A DNA stretch of 9,810 nucleotides, from NCBI GenBank assembly GCA_016283605.1, contig JAEENF010000207.1, forward strand, positions 1-9,810, read 5' to 3'. The position numbers and the translations under genes were made by a program. This document shows positions 1 to 6,116 of the stretch, piece by piece. This DNA comes from Prevotella sp. GTDB lineage: Bacteria > Bacteroidota > Bacteroidia > Bacteroidales > Bacteroidaceae. Within the stretch, counting starts at the first letter, position 1; each line of letters begins with the position of its first letter. Under the pieces are notes generated by a model, which was not told the origin of the DNA, made no database searches, and saw only the letters and a list, made by a program, of their open reading frames with translations.

Positions 1-356
1 CCATAATAGGCTGTGTTGCCACTTCCCCAGCCCGAGAAAAGTATCGGTGCAGCGGCATTCAGTTCAGGCACCTTCTGCTTCAGTCGCTCGATGTCCTTAT
101 ACTCCATCGTCCACCAACGCCCCTTGCGGAATCCTTTATAGGCCTTCGTGGTCTGTTCGGCGCCGACAATAACGGTGTTCTGTGCGAATCCGTCAAAGTT
201 CTTATAGAGCATTTCCTTCAGGCCCTGTCCGCCTCCCATCAGCACCACGAGCATGAAGACGCCCCAGAAGACACCGAAGCCCGTGAGGAACGAACGCGAC
301 TTATTACGCGTCAGCGTGTCGATGATTTCTCTGTATGAATCAATATCTATTCTCAT
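1..356 (-). CDS. MacB-like ABC transporter permease, second of a tandem pair (partial, C-terminus off window)
   Basis: The frame opens with ATG at 354-356 and stays open to the left edge, giving about 118 N-terminal residues. It starts MRIDIDSYREII, followed by an N-terminal membrane segment (LTGFGVFWGVFMLVVLMGGG, about residues 26-45) and then periplasmic sequence with a KGRWWTM stretch. This matches the start of the MacB periplasmic-core/FtsX permease family, whose members have one N-terminal helix, a large periplasmic domain and three C-terminal helices. It is clearly paralogous to the permease just upstream: both have RNK-R-LTGF-V-WG-FM--VL-G-G-GL near the start. The pair probably forms a heterodimer with the ATPase at 1650-2369. 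Substrate is unknown; efflux or lipoprotein/peptide handling are family possibilities. It is truncated only by the window edge. Confidence 0.9.
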   Translation of the reverse strand, partial: MRIDIDSYREIIDTLTRNKSRSFLTGFGVFWGVFMLVVLMGGGQGLKEMLYKNFDGFAQNTVIVGAEQTTKAYKGFRKGRWWTMEYKDIERLKQKVPELNAAAPILFSGWGSGNTAYY

Positions 357-359
357 TTC

Positions 360-392
360 AATGCATAATTAATAATTCATAATGCATAATTA
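360..392. repeat. Short AT-rich intergenic repeat between the two permease genes
   Basis: A 12-base direct repeat, AATGCATAATTA, occurs at 360-371 and 381-392, separated by nine AT-rich bases (372-380) that contain a variant of the same word. It fills almost the whole 33-base gap between the two permease genes. Read on the minus strand, the TAA stop of the upstream permease (390-392) is made from the first repeat bases. Similar AATTATGAATTATGCATTA strings occur, as I recall, between genes in many Bacteroidetes genomes. Function is unknown. Confidence 0.7.
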
Positions 393-1646
393 GTCGGCAC
401 GGAGCGCTTCGATCGGTCTGATGCGCGAGGCCTTATAGGCAGGAATGAGTCCTGCGATAGTGCCGGCGATGACCATCACCATCGTAGCCTCGAAGCAGAC
501 ATCCAGTCCTACGGTAGGATTGACAAACAGGGTGATCTTCTCAACACCCAGGTCGGTCACCTCATGACCCAGGGTGGCATCCATATACTCGTTGGCAAAG
601 ATACCCAACAACATGCCGACATAACCAAAGAAAGTGGTGATGATCACACTCTCTATGATGATGAGTTTCAGAATGCTCCAGGGCTTCGCACCGATGGCCT
701 TACGGATACCGAACTCATGAGTACGTTCCTTCACAGTGATAAGCATGATGTTAGATACGCCTACGATACCAGATAACAGCGTAAAGAGTCCGATGACCCA
801 GAGGAAGGTATGGATGATGGCAATACCATTTTCCATCTGCATACTCTGCGTATAGCCGTTCCAGAGCCAAATGCTTCGTTCGTCTTCAGGATGTGCCTGA
901 TGGTTAGCATTCAGACGACGACGATAGACTTTCTCGAAATCCTCGTTAGCCTTCTCTGTAGTCAATCCGTGGAAGGTGAACTCGATATGTCCCAAATCAT
1001 TGGTCCTCGCTCCATAGATACTTTTGATGGTTGAGTAAACTGAATAGGCTGATGGGTTGCCGTCACCTGCGCTTTTATAAATGCCTACCACCTTAAATGA
1101 TAAGTCGCGCACCTTGACGTATTTACCCACAAGTGTCTTGTATTCCTTAGGTTCCAGTTCCTTTGCCTGCTTATCGCTCAACACCAGCACCTTACGTTTT
1201 TCGTTCTGGTCGATCTCATTAATAAAACGTCCACATATCAATGACTGCTTTACAATCTTGGCATGAACGGGATAAACGCCTGTTATAGTCATATTCATAT
1301 AGTTCTCACCATTGGTGACTGTAGAACTAATAGAATAGGTAGCGCCCACATCGTCAATATGATTCTTGAACTCCGATTCTGTGGCTCCAAGATCCTTGGT
1401 GTTCAGATTGATCCAGCGGCCCTCGCTCAGTCCATTGTAGGCCTTCGAGGTCATACCTCCATACACCTCCATCGAGTTGGTCAGGAAGTCGCCGCTCATC
1501 TTCATCGTGGCATTAATGAGTCCGTTACCGGCTCCCAACAGCACGATGATCATGAAGATGCCCCACGCCACAGCAAAGCCGGTGAGCGTCGTGCGGAGCT
1601 TATTCCTCCGTGCCGTCTGCCATATTTCAGTTATTATATCACGCAT
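390..1646 (-). CDS. MacB/FtsX-type ABC transporter permease
   Basis: This 418-residue inner-membrane permease has the MacB architecture: one helix near residues 24-44, a periplasmic core domain (about 45-280), then three helices near 282-304, 327-350 and 384-404. The cytoplasmic loop after helix 2 carries the family's conserved VKERTHEFGIRKAIGAKPWSI (about 305-325), the coupling region that contacts the ATPase. The C-terminus is the usual PAYKASRIRPIEALR. The ATG at 1644-1646 lies three bases after the stop of the ATPase gene, indicating translational coupling, and a second permease follows after a 33-base gap. In this family the permease does not carry substrate through the membrane but transmits ATP-driven motion to periplasmic partners (mechanotransmission). 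The substrate cannot be read from the sequence. Length is normal and no damage is visible. Confidence 0.95.
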   Translation of the reverse strand: MRDIITEIWQTARRNKLRTTLTGFAVAWGIFMIIVLLGAGNGLINATMKMSGDFLTNSMEVYGGMTSKAYNGLSEGRWINLNTKDLGATESEFKNHIDDVGATYSISSTVTNGENYMNMTITGVYPVHAKIVKQSLICGRFINEIDQNEKRKVLVLSDKQAKELEPKEYKTLVGKYVKVRDLSFKVVGIYKSAGDGNPSAYSVYSTIKSIYGARTNDLGHIEFTFHGLTTEKANEDFEKVYRRRLNANHQAHPEDERSIWLWNGYTQSMQMENGIAIIHTFLWVIGLFTLLSGIVGVSNIMLITVKERTHEFGIRKAIGAKPWSILKLIIIESVIITTFFGYVGMLLGIFANEYMDATLGHEVTDLGVEKITLFVNPTVGLDVCFEATMVMVIAGTIAGLIPAYKASRIRPIEALRAD

Positions 1647-1649
1647 AAC

Positions 1650-2369
1650 CTATTTCATTATTCCTCCACTGCCGAAGGGTGAGGCATTGTGGTTGAGGTT
1701 CTCTTCAATCTGACCGATGATACCGTCCTTGATATGCACGATCTTGTTGGTCTCGTTGGCCACACCGCTTTCGTGGGTCACCACCACGATGGTCATATTC
1801 TCTTCCTGGTTCAGCTGCTTGAGCAACTGCATCACCTCCACGGATGTCTTCGAGTCCAATGCGCCCGTAGGCTCATCGGCCAGAATGATCTGTGGACGGG
1901 TGATGAGTGCTCTGGCAATGGCCACACGTTGCTTCTGTCCTCCCGACAGTTCGTTGGGGTAATGCTCAGCCCAGTCGAGCAGTCCCAGACGCTCCAGATA
2001 ATCCAGAGCCATCTGATGACGCTTGCGGCGAGATACTCCTTGATAAAATAATGGCAACTCAACGTTTTCCACGGCTGTTTTGAAAGAGATGAGATTAAAA
2101 CTTTGGAAAATAAAGCCAATCATTTTGTTGCGATACTCCGCAGCCCTCCGCTCGGAGAGGTTCCAGATGGGTACGCCCGCCAGCTCGTAGGTGCCCGAAT
2201 CGTAGTTGTCGAGAATACCTAATATATTCAGTAAGGTACTCTTGCCCGAGCCCGAAGCACCCATGATGCTGACGAACTCCCCTTTCGCAATGTCGAGTGA
2301 GATGCCCTTCAGCACATGTAACGGCTGGGCTCCGAAATAGGTCTTGTTGATGTCTTGTAAATGTATCAT
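1650..2369 (-). CDS. ABC transporter ATP-binding protein, MacB/LolD type
   Basis: This 239-residue ATPase is first in the operon. Its motifs are in order and intact: Walker A GASGSGKST (37-45), Q-loop glutamine at 89 (GFIFQSFNL), signature LSGGQKQR (141-148), Walker B IILADEPTGALD (161-172) and the switch histidine at 199 (VVVTHE). The ADEPTGALDS form of Walker B and the long Q-loop region are typical of the LolD/FtsE/MacB group that works with FtsX-like permeases. The C-terminal tail (about 220-239) is short and low in complexity. The ATG at 2367-2369 follows a well-placed promoter at 2421-2451, leaving a leader of roughly 45-50 bases; no Shine-Dalgarno sequence is visible, as is common in this phylum. 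It presumably energises the two permeases encoded downstream. Confidence 0.95.
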   Translation of the reverse strand: MIHLQDINKTYFGAQPLHVLKGISLDIAKGEFVSIMGASGSGKSTLLNILGILDNYDSGTYELAGVPIWNLSERRAAEYRNKMIGFIFQSFNLISFKTAVENVELPLFYQGVSRRKRHQMALDYLERLGLLDWAEHYPNELSGGQKQRVAIARALITRPQIILADEPTGALDSKTSVEVMQLLKQLNQEENMTIVVVTHESGVANETNKIVHIKDGIIGQIEENLNHNASPFGSGGIMK

Positions 2370-2420
2370 GAAAACAATCTTAATACCTTAGTTTAATTTT
2401 CTTCTGTCCTTTTGACGCTG

Positions 2421-2451
2421 CAAAAGTACGAAAAGTTGCAGTACCCTCAAA
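2421..2451 (-). promoter_or_regulatory. Bacteroidetes-type promoter of the MacB-like operon
   Basis: On the minus strand a TTTG -33 element (2448-2451) and a TACTTTTG -7 element (2421-2428, followed by CAG) are separated by 19 bases, matching the TTTG-N19-21-TAnnTTTG consensus. Transcription should start near 2416. An inverted repeat CTGCAA/TTGCAG (2418-2423 and 2436-2441) overlaps the -7 element and may be an operator, but could be chance. The promoter lies downstream of the GntR gene, so this operon can be expressed separately from the upstream one. Confidence 0.75.
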
Positions 2452-2507
2452 ATTTTTGGGATATTCTGCACCGATTTGTGACGAATGACTAGATGTTTGG
2501 TCGCACT

Positions 2508-2870
2508 TTAACATTCTGTAAGTTTTTTGTAGGCTTCTGCGACATCGTCGATGCTGATGTCGAGCAGCTGCATCTGACGGAACAATTCAGGCAGGCGTTC
2601 CTTCATGAACTCGTTTTTACGAGCCTTGAGAATCTGCTTTTTGGCACCTGGAGTCACAAAATAACCCAGGCCACGCTTGTTATAGATGATCTCCTCACGC
2701 GCCAACTGCTCGTAAGCCTTTACTGCCGTATTCGTATTCACCTCGAGGAGCACGGCATACTCACGGACGGACGGAATACGATCGTCGTCCTTGTAGTTTC
2801 CAGAGAGGATCTCGTCGCACAGACGGTCGGCCATCTGGATATAGATTGCTTTATCGTTTGAGAATGTCAT
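2508..2870 (-). CDS. GntR-family transcriptional regulator, YtrA-like
   Basis: This 120-residue regulator has a GntR winged helix (about residues 8-75) with helix-turn-helix RIPSVREYAVLLEVNTNTAV (31-50) followed by KAYEQLAREE and a wing ending KRGLGYFV (65-72). Only about 45 residues follow, too short for a metabolite-binding FadR/HutC domain, which places it in the YtrA subfamily of small dimeric repressors that control ABC transporter operons. Its ATG (2868-2870) lies inside the end of the preceding permease gene, a 20-base overlap, so it is translationally coupled as the last gene of the operon. The overlap start is preferred because family members begin a few residues before the conserved aIYxQIAD-like stretch. 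The inverted repeat at 5923-5946 at the operon's promoter is the likely operator, giving negative autoregulation. That link is inference. Confidence 0.93.
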   Translation of the reverse strand: MTFSNDKAIYIQMADRLCDEILSGNYKDDDRIPSVREYAVLLEVNTNTAVKAYEQLAREEIIYNKRGLGYFVTPGAKKQILKARKNEFMKERLPELFRQMQLLDISIDDVAEAYKKLTEC

Positions 2871-3699
2871 AATTCGTCCATTTATTTGTAATTAACTGAA
2901 AACCTTTGAAAATCTGGAACGATGCCCAGTAGTTGAAGCAGGCCAATAGCGGAAGTACGATACTGAGTACATAAGTTATAGCTCCGACCTCGCTTGAGAC
3001 ATAATGACCATCTTCTTCAGCCCAGTCTACTTTGAACATGGATAGATCGAAATAATTCATCGTCTTACCCAGGGCTACCACACACAGTATAAAGAGCACA
3101 CTGGTAACTACGAAAGCATATTTGCGCATCAAAGTACCACCAAGTATATAGAGCGAATGTAGCCATAACACGAATGTGGTCACGGTAATGATTTTCATGA
3201 CTGTATACAACAGATCGGCTCCACTCATGAAACAATCATCATAGAGATTCAAATTCACCATCACCCCTGGTATTGCCGATAACCACTCATCACCGTAGGT
3301 CAAACCGCGGAAGATCATTCTCAGCGTATCACCCACTGCGAACGAAATCAGAACACATATTGTCCATATTACCGTCCAGTAAAATACCGATGACAGATAC
3401 TTCTCCAGGTTCGAAGCAGGCAACATGAGGAAAGCCTCGCGTCTGGGCTTTTTGTTCAGGTCAAAGAATACCAGACTAAAGCCTATGCCTACAGCTATAA
3501 CAATGAAAGTCGAAAAAAACTCAGCAACAGCAGCCACAATGTATCCTGGAGTGTGTTCCTCACTAAGCTTCCAGAATATCAGTTCACAAAGAAAAGTAAT
3601 CAGGCTATAGGCCAGCGTCCACGCCAGCAGATGACGAAAGTTAGTGGTCACCACCCAACAGAACGTCTTCCAGAATCTATTTATACTAAAACTATTCAT
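2851..3699 (-). CDS. ABC-2-like membrane protein (second of a paralogous pair)
   Basis: The frame encodes 282 residues from ATG 3697-3699. A GTG at 3706-3708 would add three residues, but ATG is preferred and leaves AAGAAGTGA upstream. About six hydrophobic segments are seen (near residues 26-42, 56-78, 103-123, 168-188, 194-212 and 240-258). Between helices 2 and 3 is FLMLPASNLEKYLS, and HSLYILGGTLMRKYAF lies after helix 4; both are shared with the neighbouring 264-residue protein, as is an NRFxKxxxW start. Such LPxSxxEK motifs occur in Bacteroidetes ABC-2-type permeases. With the ATPase at 4520-5335 and the neighbouring protein it probably forms a heteromeric transporter or sensor complex in the inner membrane. 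Substrate is unknown. Its end overlaps the regulator gene. Confidence 0.88.
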   Translation of the reverse strand: MNSFSINRFWKTFCWVVTTNFRHLLAWTLAYSLITFLCELIFWKLSEEHTPGYIVAAVAEFFSTFIVIAVGIGFSLVFFDLNKKPRREAFLMLPASNLEKYLSSVFYWTVIWTICVLISFAVGDTLRMIFRGLTYGDEWLSAIPGVMVNLNLYDDCFMSGADLLYTVMKIITVTTFVLWLHSLYILGGTLMRKYAFVVTSVLFILCVVALGKTMNYFDLSMFKVDWAEEDGHYVSSEVGAITYVLSIVLPLLACFNYWASFQIFKGFQLITNKWTNYDILKR

Positions 3700-3711
3700 G
3701 CTATTCACTTC

Positions 3712-4506
3712 TTATAGGTTCACAAATTTACCGATAACCTGCTGACGGCAGAAGAGCCTGTACGACAGCCAGAAGTTCACTAGGAACCAAGCGCCATAGA
3801 GTGCATCCCAGGCAATGAGCTCCATCGTTGTGTACTCCTTATTCACAGATCCTTCAGAACTCTCAGGAGACAACCAGAGTATTACCATAGAAAGTACAAT
3901 GATAGACACCGTTGTCATTACCCAGGAATACTTGTGCGAGCGGAAAAACGTGCCACCCAGTGCATAGAGGGAGTGGAACAAAAACACACAGGTGATCATA
4001 CCGTTTAAAAGGTTTCTGGAGGCGTAAGGCAATCTTGCCAACAATGCGCTTACATGATCTATAAACACCGTTGTCACAAACGTCACATGCTCACCGCCTC
4101 TCAGCACATTCACAAGATACTGAACCAAGTCGGCACCCAAGAAAGCCACGATGTAGAGTGGCAGAAGAATCATCCACGTGCTGTAGCGCATCAGGTATTT
4201 CTCGAAGTTCGAGGCGGGCAGCATCAGCAATGTCTGAAGATCGTGTTTACCTTTCATGCTCGAAAACATCCAAGCCGGTCCCGTGACCACAGTAATGATG
4301 AAAATAATCATCGCCGAAGCCAAACACGGCGCATAGCCATCATTGTGGCCATTCACATTAATGCGGAAAAAATGTGTCGTGAAGGCGATGAAAAACAGCG
4401 ACAGGACGACGAACACATTCAGCAGGCCCCTCACATAGAAACCCTTGTCTGTGGTCAGCGACCACTTCGCCAGCTTTCCGAATCTATTTAAATTGAACTG
4501 TATCAT
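3712..4506 (-). CDS. ABC-2-like membrane protein (first of a paralogous pair)
   Basis: This 264-residue protein has about six membrane segments (near 27-47, 60-82, 108-130, 165-188, 195-213 and 232-252). It shares with its downstream neighbour the order NRFGKLAKW (7-15), LLMLPASNFEKYL (93-105) and HSLYALGGTFFRSH (178-191), so the two genes look like an old tandem duplication that has diverged strongly. The ATG (4504-4506) follows the ATPase stop by 13 bases, and its own stop comes 12 bases before the next ATG, so it is in the middle of a tightly packed operon. It is likely a membrane subunit of a YtrBCD-like ABC system. The transported compound cannot be inferred, and there is no signal peptide or catalytic motif. 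Confidence 0.88.
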   Translation of the reverse strand: MIQFNLNRFGKLAKWSLTTDKGFYVRGLLNVFVVLSLFFIAFTTHFFRINVNGHNDGYAPCLASAMIIFIITVVTGPAWMFSSMKGKHDLQTLLMLPASNFEKYLMRYSTWMILLPLYIVAFLGADLVQYLVNVLRGGEHVTFVTTVFIDHVSALLARLPYASRNLLNGMITCVFLFHSLYALGGTFFRSHKYSWVMTTVSIIVLSMVILWLSPESSEGSVNKEYTTMELIAWDALYGAWFLVNFWLSYRLFCRQQVIGKFVNL

Positions 4507-4519
4507 AATCGTCAGATGA

Positions 4520-5335
4520 TTAGATTTTCCCTTGTGTTACGGCGTTGAAGAGCAGTTCGAGGTTCACCTGCGTCTCAGGGCTGTCCTCCTGTCGAGGAGC
4601 GATGACGGCATTACCCTGCAGCGACGGCTCGGCATAGAGCACATCGTCCATCTCAGCAGGCGTGCGATATTCGAAGGTATATTTCTCTTGAATCTCGGCC
4701 ACACTAGCATTCAACAACAGCTTCTGTGGCGAGAGAATCAGGATGTGGTCCAAGAGTGACTCCACATCGTGCACCTGATGGGTGGAGATGATCAGGGTGC
4801 GGTCGCCGCTCATATACTGTGTCACCACCTTACGGAACTGACTCTTCGAGGGAATATCCAGACCATTGGTGGGTTCGTCCATCAGCAGCACCTTCGTGTT
4901 CGTAGCGAGTGCGAAGGCCATAAAAACCTTCTTCTTCTGTCCCATCGAGAGGGCATTGAGTTTCACGTCTGACGTGAGTTCGAAGTCCTTCAGACATGCC
5001 TCCAGTACCTGCGTACTGAACAGAGGATAGAACGGACGGTTAATCTTCACGTAGTCATCGAGTGACATCGCCGGCAGGTCGAACTCCTCAGGCACAATGA
5101 AGATCTCACTTAAGGTCTCCGGCTTGCGAAGCTTCGTCTCGATGCCGTCAAAACTTACACTACCCTTCTTTGGTCTCAGAAGTCCGCTAATCAGATATAA
5201 CAGCGTACTCTTACCTGTACCGTTCTTGCCCAGCAGACCATAGATGTTATCCTGTTTCAGTTCCAGACTGAAACCATCGAATACTAGGTCCTTCTGACCT
5301 GCATACTTAAAACTGATGTTGTTTACCTCAATCAT
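4520..5335 (-). CDS. ABC transporter ATP-binding protein, YtrB/BcrA-like
   Basis: This 271-residue ATPase has Walker A GKNGTGKST (36-44), signature LSMGQKKK (129-136), Walker B VLLMDEPTNGLD (149-160) and switch histidine 186 (IISTHQ). The usual Q-loop glutamine is replaced: the region reads IFIVPEEFDLP (78-88), with glutamate where most ABC ATPases have Q. LSMGQ with this Q-loop form is what I recall from the YtrB-like group that pairs with ABC-2 membrane proteins and GntR/YtrA regulators. The last 60 residues (about 212-271) form a non-conserved C-terminal extension. The ATG (5333-5335) lies 10 bases after the preceding stop. It is the only ATPase in this operon and presumably drives the two membrane proteins encoded after it. 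Confidence 0.94.
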   Translation of the reverse strand: MIEVNNISFKYAGQKDLVFDGFSLELKQDNIYGLLGKNGTGKSTLLYLISGLLRPKKGSVSFDGIETKLRKPETLSEIFIVPEEFDLPAMSLDDYVKINRPFYPLFSTQVLEACLKDFELTSDVKLNALSMGQKKKVFMAFALATNTKVLLMDEPTNGLDIPSKSQFRKVVTQYMSGDRTLIISTHQVHDVESLLDHILILSPQKLLLNASVAEIQEKYTFEYRTPAEMDDVLYAEPSLQGNAVIAPRQEDSPETQVNLELLFNAVTQGKI

Positions 5336-5345
5336 AATACCTATT

Positions 5346-5891
5346 CTATTTATTGTTATTGTTTTCTATCGTCAGACATATTGAGAAACCTGTCTCTACA
5401 GCTACCATAACAGCTGCCAAAACGTAAGGCTCAGCTATCAGACCTATGACCAGCGCCATGATGGGCACTACGATGGAGAGTACCATGTAGGTTTTGGACT
5501 GATACAGCCAGCTATAAGGCATCAGGTGAGCACCAAAGATCATGGCATACACCATCAGCATCTTCTCTGGAACCGCCGAGAACACCCACATGGCTATCAG
5601 GATGTAGAGAATCTGGTTGACGGAAAAGAGCAGTCCCAGTTTTGTCAACGGATTGCCCCTACCCTCGAAGTCCACACCGATCATCTTCGAGATCATCCAT
5701 GCCAAGGGCATCAACGGCGCAGCCACACAGAACGTCAGGATGTTCTTGGTTTCAATGGGCAACGTAGTGAGATGGACGACCAGAACGGCTGCCCAGATCA
5801 CTATTGATGCCAGAATAAAGTGCAGGCCTTTCTTCTGAATCTTCGCACAATCGAGTCGTAACTCGTCAAGTTGATTGCTCTGTAATTCCAT
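5346..5891 (-). CDS. Small polytopic membrane protein, DUF7010-like, first gene of the operon
   Basis: This 181-residue protein has a short charged N-terminus (LDELRLDCAKIQKKG, about 8-22) and then five to six hydrophobic helices (about 24-42, 48-67, 88-105, 112-124, 134-152 and 153-172), ending in ENNNNK. Stretches such as KKGLHFILAS, NILTFC-AAPLMPLAW and FGAHLMPYSWLY resemble what I remember as DUF7010; this assignment is from memory. No catalytic residues are apparent. It is the first gene after the operator-bearing promoter, and the ATPase gene follows by 10 bases, so it is co-produced with the ABC-2 system. It could be an accessory membrane subunit or an immunity/sensing component. Function is unknown. 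Confidence 0.88.
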   Translation of the reverse strand: MELQSNQLDELRLDCAKIQKKGLHFILASIVIWAAVLVVHLTTLPIETKNILTFCVAAPLMPLAWMISKMIGVDFEGRGNPLTKLGLLFSVNQILYILIAMWVFSAVPEKMLMVYAMIFGAHLMPYSWLYQSKTYMVLSIVVPIMALVIGLIAEPYVLAAVMVAVETGFSICLTIENNNNK

Positions 5892-5922
5892 ATCTTTTCT
5901 GTCTTTGACTATTCTCTGTAAT

Positions 5923-5946
5923 AGTGTACTACTTTAATAGTACACT
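5923..5946. promoter_or_regulatory. Perfect inverted repeat, likely operator of the GntR/YtrA-like repressor
   Basis: Two nine-base arms, AGTGTACTA (5923-5931) and TAGTACACT (5938-5946), are exact reverse complements separated by CTTTAA. The right edge is one base from the -7 element at 5948-5955, so the repeat overlaps the expected transcription start and early leader, a position where a bound dimer would block initiation. The outer bases AGTGTA and TACACT are spaced by 12. From memory, B. subtilis YtrA binds AGTGTA-N13-TACACT, nearly the same. Assignment to the regulator at 2508-2870 is inference. Confidence 0.75.
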
Positions 5947-5947
5947 G

Positions 5948-5979
5948 CAAAAGTAGTGTTTTTCTGAATACGTTCCAAA
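5948..5979 (-). promoter_or_regulatory. Bacteroidetes-type promoter of the YtrA-like ABC operon
   Basis: The minus strand carries TTTG (5976-5979) and TACTTTTG (5948-5955) separated by exactly 20 bases, a full match to the TTTG/TAnnTTTG consensus. Start of transcription is expected near 5942, within the inverted repeat at 5923-5946, leaving about 50 bases of leader before the ATG at 5891. Confidence 0.82.
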
Positions 5980-6050
5980 TAATTCAAGGAAAAACTTTTG
6001 TTTCTTAACACTCTTTAAGAGACGGCCTTCGCGCGTACCGTATATATAAT

Positions 6051-6087
6051 AAAAAAACCGCAAGCAAACTTCCTCGTTGCTTACGGC
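6051..6087 (-). terminator. Intrinsic terminator after the acyl-CoA synthetase gene
   Basis: On the minus strand an 11-bp stem (GCCGTAAGCAA at 6087-6077 with TTGCTTGCGGT at 6067-6057, two G-U pairs) with a nine-base loop runs directly into seven T residues (6057-6051). It lies about 30 bases after the stop codon at 6117-6119 and isolates the regulator-synthetase unit from the ABC operon downstream. Confidence 0.9.
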
Positions 6088-6116
6088 TCTTATTTCTATT
6101 CAAAGAGAGTCACCTC

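Noticed and set aside
2452..2507. Terminator for the YtrA-like operon downstream of the GntR gene
   Set aside because: I found only weak CAC/GTG and CCC/GGG pairings and no stem followed by a T tract; termination there remains unassigned.
4054..4491. Plus-strand open frame of 145 codons opposite an ABC-2-like gene
   Set aside because: Composition is that of an antisense shadow (many His, Gln, Arg); the minus-strand protein has clear membrane topology and a paralogue.
6011..6021. CTCTTTAAGAG palindrome upstream of the ABC operon promoter
   Set aside because: Only five pairs around one base and about 30 bases upstream of the -33 element; not distinguishable from chance.
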